Program-made: the position numbers and the translations under genes
The notes under the pieces: model-generated
Database searches by the model: none
What the model saw: the letters and a program-made list of their open reading frames with translations, nothing else
Told to the model about the DNA's origin: nothing
Assembly: GCA_023388835.1 (NCBI GenBank)
Contig: JAEWFK010000064.1
Span: forward strand, 1 to 13,645
DNA: 13,645 nt
DNA from: Pseudomonadota bacterium
GTDB lineage: Bacteria; Pseudomonadota; Gammaproteobacteria; Burkholderiales; Burkholderiaceae_B
Reading direction: 5' to 3'
Part shown: positions 6,472-12,773 of the stretch, in pieces
How the letters are laid out: every line of letters starts with the position of its first letter
Position numbering within the stretch: the stretch's first letter is position 1

Positions 6472-7392
6472 ATGGTCAGATCGATACGTTCGATAGAAAT
6501 ATTCATGACTGTGGCTGACGAGCTCCACTTTCGACGGGCAGCCGAGCGCTTGCACATGACCCAGCCGCCGCTCAGCCTCCGTATCAAGCAGCTCGAAGAG
6601 TCCTTGGGAGTAGAGCTTTTTTGTCGCACGACACGCACAGTCCAGCTCACACCTGCCGGTAAAGAGTTGCACGAACGGGCCGGTCGTTGGCTACGCGACC
6701 TGGATGCCATGATGAACGCCGTTCGCAACGTTGGCCAGGGCACGGCCGGCTCGCTCCAACTAGGATTCCCTCCAAGCACGATGTTCCATACGCTGCCCAA
6801 GCTGCTTGAAGTCTATCGTGGCCGCCATCCTCAGATCACCTTGGATCTGAAAGAAATGCCGTCGGACGATCTCCTTGATGCATTACGGCAAGGCAGGCTT
6901 CAGGCGGTTTTGGCGAGGACGTCTCCCGCACGGATGGAATGCGACCTCGACCACGTCGTGGCGACTAAAGAAGCCATGGTATTGGCGATGCCTAAAGACC
7001 ACCCTCTTGCAGCAGCCGAGCACGTTCCGGTCGAACGCCTGGACAGGACTGCCTTCATCGGCTTTTCTGCGACCGGCTCCCGGTACTTCCACGACTTTCT
7101 TGAACGATTCTTCGACAGACATGAGGTGCGCCCGCTCATGATGCACGAGAGCGTGTTACCGACAATCCTGGCTCTGGTCGAAGCCGGGCTCGGTATCGCC
7201 CTGGTCCCCGCTTCCTTGGCAAAATTGAAGACTGAACGGCTGGTCTACCGGCCTGTCGCATGCAAAGAGGCTGCCGAGCCCGCCACCCTGTACTGCGCAT
7301 GGCGCAAGTCGGAGTCCGATGTCACTCCATCGGTGCGCCACCTCATAGAGGTCGTCGTGGCAAATCGCCTGGCCGACGAAGCTGTCACTTGA
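6472..7392 (+). CDS. LysR-family transcriptional regulator (BenM/CatM-like N-terminus)
   Basis: 306 aa from ATG 6472. The DNA-binding domain reads VRSIRSIEIFMTVADELHF, then RRAAERLHMTQPPLSLRIK (helix-turn-helix), then LGVELFCRTTRTVQLTPAG. The TQPPLSxxIKxLE signature with an ELHFxRAAERL lead is typical of the BenM/CatM/CbbR-type subgroup. From about residue 90 the effector-binding domain follows (GSLQLGFPPSTMFHTLPKLLEVYR, LAMPKDHPLA, ALVEAGLGIALVPASL). It lies 89 bases after the racemase-family gene and converges with the isochorismatase-type gene, overlapping its end by 8 bases (7385-7392). By position it could regulate the three-gene plus-strand operon, the large minus-strand operon, or both; an effector that is a carboxylated pathway intermediate would be usual for this group. 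Confidence 0.92.
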   Translation: MVRSIRSIEIFMTVADELHFRRAAERLHMTQPPLSLRIKQLEESLGVELFCRTTRTVQLTPAGKELHERAGRWLRDLDAMMNAVRNVGQGTAGSLQLGFPPSTMFHTLPKLLEVYRGRHPQITLDLKEMPSDDLLDALRQGRLQAVLARTSPARMECDLDHVVATKEAMVLAMPKDHPLAAAEHVPVERLDRTAFIGFSATGSRYFHDFLERFFDRHEVRPLMMHESVLPTILALVEAGLGIALVPASLAKLKTERLVYRPVACKEAAEPATLYCAWRKSESDVTPSVRHLIEVVVANRLADEAVT

Positions 7393-7966
7393 TAAGCGCC
7401 TGCACCGCTCTGAAATGGGGATGTTCTGCGGTCGAAAGCCACTCGAACAACACCATCTCCGTCGTAACGATTTCACAGCCTGCCCTGCCGAGGCGGTCCA
7501 TCGCGGCCAGCCAGTTCTTCTCGGTACGTGAACTACAAGCATCGCTGACGACGAAGACGCTTCCACCGTCATCCTGCAGTTGCATCGCAGTCTGCAGAAG
7601 GCAGATATGAGCTTCGCATCCCGCGATCACAAGCTGTTGCCCCCCGCTGGCATGTCCCGCCGCCTGCCTCGCACGCAGCCGATCGTTCAGCTCGGTTCCT
7701 GCCGCACTGAAACACATCTTCTTAAAAGTCTCGTCGATCAAACTGGCCAACTCGGGATCGCCGGGCCCGAGTTTTTCGGGATTCTGCTCGGTGGCATACG
7801 CAGGAACGTTGAGCAGCCGTGCTGCACTGGCAAGTCGCCGGGCGTTCTTCAAGACCGATTCTGAATGGGTCAATGCCCCAACGAGACGTGGCTGAAAGTC
7901 GATCAGAACCAGGCATGATCGGGATGCGTCCAGTACGCTGGACGCAGTTGGGGCAGCGACGTTCAA
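7385..7966 (-). CDS. Isochorismatase-family hydrolase (putative amidohydrolase)
   Basis: 193 aa from a TTG start. The cysteine-hydrolase triad is present: Asp23 (VLIDFQP), Lys83 (FKKMCFSA) and Cys122 (GCEAHICLLQTA, preceded by the non-proline cis-peptide region). EQNPEKLG (60-67) and FSA (86-88) are typical of the YcaC / ISOC1-2-like subgroup. The family includes nicotinamidase, N-carbamoylsarcosine amidase, maleamate amidohydrolase and ureidoacrylate hydrolase, so hydrolysis of an amide or carbamoyl group in a cytoplasmic pathway is a reasonable guess. The frame is open to an ATG at 8155, but that would overlap the upstream gene by almost 200 bases with a non-family N-terminus. TTG 7966 overlaps the upstream TGA (TTGA) and has AGGGGA 7 bases before it. 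It is the last gene of the minus-strand operon. A 9-bp hairpin lies in its first codons. Confidence 0.87.
   Translation of the reverse strand: MNVAAPTASSVLDASRSCLVLIDFQPRLVGALTHSESVLKNARRLASAARLLNVPAYATEQNPEKLGPGDPELASLIDETFKKMCFSAAGTELNDRLRARQAAGHASGGQQLVIAGCEAHICLLQTAMQLQDDGGSVFVVSDACSSRTEKNWLAAMDRLGRAGCEIVTTEMVLFEWLSTAEHPHFRAVQALIK
7925..7946 (-). repeat. Perfect 9-bp inverted repeat with 4-base loop at the 5' end of the isochorismatase gene
   Basis: Bases 7925-7933 (TGCGTCCAG) pair perfectly with 7938-7946 (CTGGACGCA) around TACG. In the mRNA this hairpin begins 20 bases after the first base of the TTG start codon, within codons 7 to 14. There is no T-run, so it is not a terminator. It could influence translation or mRNA stability, or be chance. 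Confidence 0.6.
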
Positions 7967-8856
7967 ATCAGTGTCCCCTCTGGCAGGGCCATGCAATGTT
8001 GATAGATATCCCGCGGGCGCGTAAGCCACACCCTGTCGGACAGAGGATGACCGGTAATATGATCCAACACCCGACGCAGTAAACGCAGCCGATGTGGTTG
8101 GCCGATGATCATCGTGTGCAAAGCGATCCCCAGCACGAGCGGCTGCTTTTCGCACTGCAGCAGCATCTCGTCAAACTGGTTGATGATCATGTTGGCAAAT
8201 TCTTCGGCTGTATGTCGGCGAACGATGATCTGAGGCGAATCGTTGATCTCAAATGAATACGGCAGCGACATGATTCGTCCGTTCCGGGTCTTCAGCCACA
8301 CCGGCTGGTCATCACACGGCCAATCCATGACGTATCGAAATCCGGCTTCTTGAAGAAGGTCCGGCGTCACGGCGCTTTGCGACATCCAGGGGCCCATCCA
8401 GCCCTGCGGCTGCTGGCCGGTATGTTTATGTACGTCCTCTTTTACCTCCTTGATCATACGACGCTCGTCTTCCTCCCACCATTGGCCTTGGCGCTCGGAA
8501 TTCGTCCGGCCATGCCCGATCACTTCGTCTCCTCGCCCGGTGACGGCTTGAGCGATCTCCGGGCAATAATCGAAGACGCAAGTATTGATGAGATGGCACG
8601 CCGGCAGGCGATATTCATCGAACAGATCGAGCAGCCGCCATACCCCTACGCGATTGCCATAGTCGCGCCACGCAAACGTGCGTGCATCCGGCGCGGGCAG
8701 TTCGGTCGAAAGCGAATGACCCATTCCCGCCCCGTAAGCGAAATGCTCGATATTGAGTGCAAAGTAAAGCGCGAGACGCTTTCCTTCCGGCCAGTTATAT
8801 ACCGGCCGCCTCGTGATCGAGGAATGGGCGTATCTGTTATGGTGGGGTAACTGCAT
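7963..8856 (-). CDS. PuuE-like polysaccharide-deacetylase-family hydrolase, copy 2
   Basis: 297 aa. Paralogue of the plus-strand copy, aligning with an offset of about 10 residues throughout: RYAHSSITRRPVYNWP, FAWRDYGNRVGVWRLL, YVMDWPCDDQPVWLKTR, INQFDEMLL. The NodB metal motif is FALNIEHF (32-39), the second motif is HGRTNSE (115-121, one His), GWMGPWMSQ (152-160) replaces the usual RxPxG region, and LHTMIIGQPHRL (246-257) is the last motif. Compared with copy 1, WLAPYICQT has become WMGPWMSQS and several pocket-lining residues differ, so substrates may be related but not identical. The length fits metal-independent allantoinase or cyclic imide hydrolase relatives (about 290-310 aa, from memory). 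AAGGA (8868-8864) lies 7 bases before the ATG. It is 48 bases downstream of the ThDP enzyme gene and overlaps the isochorismatase start by 4 bases, so it is within the operon. Confidence 0.88.
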   Translation of the reverse strand: MQLPHHNRYAHSSITRRPVYNWPEGKRLALYFALNIEHFAYGAGMGHSLSTELPAPDARTFAWRDYGNRVGVWRLLDLFDEYRLPACHLINTCVFDYCPEIAQAVTGRGDEVIGHGRTNSERQGQWWEEDERRMIKEVKEDVHKHTGQQPQGWMGPWMSQSAVTPDLLQEAGFRYVMDWPCDDQPVWLKTRNGRIMSLPYSFEINDSPQIIVRRHTAEEFANMIINQFDEMLLQCEKQPLVLGIALHTMIIGQPHRLRLLRRVLDHITGHPLSDRVWLTRPRDIYQHCMALPEGTLI

Positions 8857-8904
8857 CCGTATATCCTTGTATTTCGCCTAAGTCGGTACCAGCCGGGAAC
8901 ATGC

Positions 8905-10551
8905 TCAGGTACTGCTGGCCGCGAATTTCACCGTTGTGGCTCGGGCCGCGCAATCTGTGACGACGTTCACCAGCGCCGGAGTCCCAGCCTTGATCGCTTC
9001 CGCCGCGCGTTCTAGCGCAGGACGTATGTCTTCCGGACGCTCGACATATTCGGCATGGCAACCCAGCGATCGTGCCAGTTCATCGAAGCGGGTATAGCCC
9101 AAGTCGCGACCAGGCTTTTCCCCCTTGGGATCCGCTGTCCAACCGCCGTTCAAACTGACCACGACCATGACGGGAAGTTGATGACGGACAGCCGTGTCCA
9201 GCTCCATTCCGTTCATGCCGAAAGACCCGTCGCCGTGCAATACGATCACTTGACTCTCCGGTGACGCGGTCTTTGCCCCCAGCCCGAAGGGCAGGCCCAC
9301 GCCCATCGTTCCAAATGGCCCGGAATTCAACCGATGTCCCGCCGTATGGGTCGGTATGGTCTGCCGCCCATAATTGAGGATTTCCTGGCCATCCACGACA
9401 AGTATTGCGTCCCTGTCCATGAAATCCCTGACTTCTTTGCAGAGCCTCAAGGGGTGGATGGGGACTTGATCGGTGTTGATCGTCTCTTCCTGCTTCGGGC
9501 GCCGGTCCGCCTCGATGGCGCGAAGCCTGTCGCGCCATACGCCGTACCGGGTGGCATCGATTTCACCGCTTGCTGCCTCACAAAGCTGTGCCAGCACTGC
9601 CGCCGCGTCGCCGACCATTCCGATATCAACGCGGGCATTGCAATCGATCTCGGAGGGGTCAATATCGACACGAATCAATTTCGCGTCCGAGCGGAAGCGA
9701 GGCGGTAAACCCTGGCCAAAGACATAGTTCAGGCGTGTGCCTATAACGAAGACGACATCGGCTTCCTTGAGCGCTGTGGAGCGGGCGTTGAGAAACATGG
9801 CATCGTGGTCCTCAGGCACGACTCCCCGCCCCTGAGGCGTGGTGTAAAGCGGCATGCCCGTCGACTCTATCCATTGCTGCAAGGCTGCGGCCGCTCCCGA
9901 CCACAACACACCGCTCCCGGAAATGGTGACAGGCTGCTTAGCGGCCTTCAGCAATGCAATCGCCTCGGTGACCAACGCTGTATCCGCTTGCGACCGAGCC
10001 GGCTTCAGGGGCCGCCTCAGATCCGGCCATCGGACTTCCGATTCGTCGATGGATCGAAAGAGCACGTCGCCGGGCAAATCGATGTAGACCGGGCCGGGCT
10101 TACCGGACAAGGCCTTGCGAAAGGCGAGCGCCAGGATTTCCGGAATGCGATGAGTCTCATAGACGCGTTCGGCCCATTTTGTGAGTGGCTTCATTGCAGC
10201 CAGTTGATCGAACTCCTGGAACCCGCCAGTCAGATATTCAGCGATCGGACCCGATCCTCCCAATGCCACCACCGGCGCGCAATCCACCAGAGCGGTTGCC
10301 AGACCCGTCCCGAAATTCAGCGCTCCCGGCCCCGAGCACGCCATGCATACGCCGGGCTGGTTCTTGATACGTGTGTAAGCATGCGCCATCATGGCTGCGG
10401 CCTGTTCATGCCGCACGTCGACGCCCCGAATGCCTAGCTCAATGCTGGCCTTCTCGGCCCCCATCATGGGGGCCCCCATCACGAAGAAAAAGGACTCGAC
10501 TCCAAGGCGCTCAAGCGTCTGAGCGACCAGTTCGGAACCCGTTATAGACAT
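8905..10551 (-). CDS. Thiamine-diphosphate enzyme, oxalyl-CoA decarboxylase / 2-hydroxyacyl-CoA lyase-like
   Basis: 548 aa, the standard three-domain length for this superfamily. The N-terminal pyrimidine-binding domain has the catalytic glutamate Glu49 (RHEQAAAMMA) and the GGFQEFDQ loop (109-116). The central domain occupies about 190-330 (SGSGVLW, VIGTRLNYVFGQG). The C-terminal pyrophosphate domain holds GDG (440-442) through Asn468 (VSLNGGW), the Mg-ThDP motif. HRLNSGPFGTMGVG (406-419) and NGGW (468-471) look more like oxalyl-CoA decarboxylase and 2-hydroxyacyl-CoA lyase than acetolactate synthase. The adjacent acyl-CoA synthetase supports a CoA-thioester substrate. Acetolactate-synthase-like or benzoylformate-decarboxylase-like activity remains possible. 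The frame is open to 10761 inside the upstream gene, but ATG 10551 has GGAG (10561-10558) 6 bases before it and begins MSITGSELVAQTLERLGV, the family N-terminus. It is 22 bases after the acyl-CoA synthetase gene. Confidence 0.9.
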   Translation of the reverse strand: MSITGSELVAQTLERLGVESFFFVMGAPMMGAEKASIELGIRGVDVRHEQAAAMMAHAYTRIKNQPGVCMACSGPGALNFGTGLATALVDCAPVVALGGSGPIAEYLTGGFQEFDQLAAMKPLTKWAERVYETHRIPEILALAFRKALSGKPGPVYIDLPGDVLFRSIDESEVRWPDLRRPLKPARSQADTALVTEAIALLKAAKQPVTISGSGVLWSGAAAALQQWIESTGMPLYTTPQGRGVVPEDHDAMFLNARSTALKEADVVFVIGTRLNYVFGQGLPPRFRSDAKLIRVDIDPSEIDCNARVDIGMVGDAAAVLAQLCEAASGEIDATRYGVWRDRLRAIEADRRPKQEETINTDQVPIHPLRLCKEVRDFMDRDAILVVDGQEILNYGRQTIPTHTAGHRLNSGPFGTMGVGLPFGLGAKTASPESQVIVLHGDGSFGMNGMELDTAVRHQLPVMVVVSLNGGWTADPKGEKPGRDLGYTRFDELARSLGCHAEYVERPEDIRPALERAAEAIKAGTPALVNVVTDCAARATTVKFAASST

Positions 10552-10573
10552 GCCAATCTCCGATAGAAAATGA

Positions 10574-12754
10574 TCAAGCGTTCGTGACTGCGGGCGCCGG
10601 CTCCTGCCCCGCGCCGGCCAACTGTTCATCGAGCGACAAGATGATGCGCGCGTCGACGATGGAGCAACCTTCGCGATGCGCCACCACAGGATTAAGGTCA
10701 ATCTCGGAGATCTCGGGGTGCGCCATGGCGATGGCGGATATGCGCAGAAGCAAATCCACAATCCATTCCTTATCGACGGGAGCGCTTCCCCGTACCCCCT
10801 GGAGAACTGACTTGTGCCGGATCTCTTCCACCATTTCCCTGGCGTCGGCCCTCGAAACAGGTATCGCGCGAAATGTCACATCCCGCATCACCTCCACGAA
10901 GATTCCCCCTAAGCCGAATGTCAGCACACGCCCGTAGGTGGGATCGTTCAATAAGCCAATCAACAGTTCCGTACCCTTGGGAACCATGGGGCTCACCAGG
11001 TAACCGTGAATGTGAGCATCCGGCACATGCTGCCTGATCGAGGACTCAATGGAACGGACAGCGTCTGCGATGTCGCGTGTACCCGACACCCCCAGCCGGA
11101 CTCCGCCGACATCTGACTTGTGCAGGACATCCTTGGAAATGACCTTGATTGCAAGCGGCACCGTACCGAAGGCTTCTACTGCTCGCACCGCATCATCCGC
11201 ATGGGCGATGACCAGCTGCGGTTCGGTGTTGACTCCATACAGCTTCAATAAGGAAACCGCCTCGGGTTCGAGCAGATGGCGTGCGGCGACGGAGGCTGCC
11301 TGGATGACCTCTGCTGCCGCTGGAACCGTCGCGATCGGCTCGGACCTTTCCGATGCCAATCTTTTCTTGTTTGCGTAGTACTCGGCGCTCGCCGCGAGAC
11401 ATTGGACCGCAGTCTCGATATGCCTATGGAAAGGGACGCCTTCTTCGCGTAACAGCCGCAGCGAATTCGTTTTCATATGGGCGAAGTGAGACTGGACCAT
11501 CACTGGCTTGTCATACGTTCGCATCATCCGGGCGAGACTCTGGCAGACCCTCTCCTCAACGGCACCGGCTTCGGCCCCCCAGCGGATCCCATACCCTCCG
11601 AACAGTCCCACAAGCAGCAGACCGTCGATCTCGGAATCCTGCAACACTGCTTCGGCGATGGACTCGTAATACTCGGGCCGAGGATCCGTACCCCCCCCGG
11701 CATCCACGGGGTTGGAGATCGCCGTGGCATTGGGGACGATCGCCTGAATGCGACGGATGGTCTCCGCGGACAAGGGCGTGAGCTCCAGACCCCGGTCAGC
11801 GCATGACTCGGATGCCACAGTGATCGGCCCGCCGCCCTCGGAAATGACGGCTACGCGCCTACCACGCATAGGCGGCAACAGGGCTACCGCTTCGGCAATG
11901 GCAAATAATTCGTCCGAACGCTCCGTGACGATGATTCCGGCCTGCTTCATCAAGCTTTTGCTGACGGAATAGTCGCCTGCCAGCGAACCACTATGCGATT
12001 TGGCTGCGCTACGGCCTGCAACGTTCCTGCCAGCGATATACATCACTATCGGCTTATGAAGACTCACACGGCGAGCGCTTTCCAGGAAGGCCGGCGCGTC
12101 CTTGAAGCCCTCCACGTAAAAGATGATGGACTCGGTCTCTGCGTCCGACCCTAGAAAGTCCAGGTACTCGTCGAACCGGATATCGGCCTGGTTTCCCACC
12201 GACAACATCACACCTACGCCGCTATGACCGTTCACAATCATCTCGTTCTGCAAGGACGACATGATATTTGCGGAATTGGACAGAATCGAGATGCTTCCTC
12301 GCGGAATTCCAAGCGTGCCTATGGTGTTGCAGCCGAGCCGTGAACTGAAGGTTCCATTCGTATTTGGCCCTATGAGGCGCAAGTTGTAACGCTTCGCGAT
12401 TGCCAGCGTTTCTTCCTCGAGCAGACGCCCCTCCTCGCTGGCCTCAGAAAAACCGCCCGCAAGCAGCACCGCCCCCTTGACTCCAGCCTGGCCGCATGCC
12501 TCGATCACCGCCGGTGCGGTCCTTGCTGCCGTACAAACGACTGCCAGGTCGACCTGTTCTGGCACGTCGCCCACCGATGCATAGCATTTGAAGCCCAGGA
12601 TCTCGTCTTCTTTGGGATTGATAGGGTAAATTTTCCCTTGATACTTGTCTGCGATAAGAGACGCAATGGCCCGGTATCCCCGTTTTGCCGAATCGCGCGA
12701 TGCTCCCACGATGGCAATTGTCCGGGGGTGGATAAGTGGTTCGAGATAATGCAT
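10574..12754 (-). CDS. ADP-forming acyl-CoA synthetase (acetate-CoA ligase ADP-forming type, fused subunits)
   Basis: 726 aa, a full-length fused alpha-beta ligase. Residues 5-100 are the CoA-binding Rossmann domain (HPRTIAIVGASRDSAKRGY, IYPINPKEDEILG). About 150-450 are the succinyl-CoA-ligase-like domains, with the phosphohistidine His254 in AKSHSGSLAGD and GPNTNG at 129-134. About 495-710 form the ATP-grasp domain (LEPEAVSLLKLYGV, AIKVISKDVLHKSDVGGV, GLGGIFVEVMRDVTFRAIP, EIDLNPV). The enzyme would convert an organic acid, CoA and ATP to acyl-CoA, ADP and phosphate; the reverse direction is also possible. The acid is unknown, but the downstream ThDP enzyme suggests an oxalyl or 2-hydroxy/2-oxoacyl type. 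The C-terminus has a short Ala/Pro-rich tail. It lies 19 bases after the Bug receptor gene and 22 bases before the ThDP enzyme gene, within one operon. Cytoplasmic. Confidence 0.93.
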   Translation of the reverse strand: MHYLEPLIHPRTIAIVGASRDSAKRGYRAIASLIADKYQGKIYPINPKEDEILGFKCYASVGDVPEQVDLAVVCTAARTAPAVIEACGQAGVKGAVLLAGGFSEASEEGRLLEEETLAIAKRYNLRLIGPNTNGTFSSRLGCNTIGTLGIPRGSISILSNSANIMSSLQNEMIVNGHSGVGVMLSVGNQADIRFDEYLDFLGSDAETESIIFYVEGFKDAPAFLESARRVSLHKPIVMYIAGRNVAGRSAAKSHSGSLAGDYSVSKSLMKQAGIIVTERSDELFAIAEAVALLPPMRGRRVAVISEGGGPITVASESCADRGLELTPLSAETIRRIQAIVPNATAISNPVDAGGGTDPRPEYYESIAEAVLQDSEIDGLLLVGLFGGYGIRWGAEAGAVEERVCQSLARMMRTYDKPVMVQSHFAHMKTNSLRLLREEGVPFHRHIETAVQCLAASAEYYANKKRLASERSEPIATVPAAAEVIQAASVAARHLLEPEAVSLLKLYGVNTEPQLVIAHADDAVRAVEAFGTVPLAIKVISKDVLHKSDVGGVRLGVSGTRDIADAVRSIESSIRQHVPDAHIHGYLVSPMVPKGTELLIGLLNDPTYGRVLTFGLGGIFVEVMRDVTFRAIPVSRADAREMVEEIRHKSVLQGVRGSAPVDKEWIVDLLLRISAIAMAHPEISEIDLNPVVAHREGCSIVDARIILSLDEQLAGAGQEPAPAVTNA

Positions 12755-12773
12755 GCGGGTTTCCGTCCTGTCG

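Noticed and set aside
7967..8155. N-terminal extension of the isochorismatase frame to an ATG
   Set aside because: It would overlap the hydrolase gene by almost 200 bases and does not resemble the family; TTG 7966 fits operon spacing and has an SD-like site.
10552..10761. N-terminal extension of the ThDP enzyme frame
   Set aside because: It lies inside the acyl-CoA synthetase gene, is Arg/Ser/Pro-rich without family similarity, and ATG 10551 has a good ribosome site and the family N-terminus.
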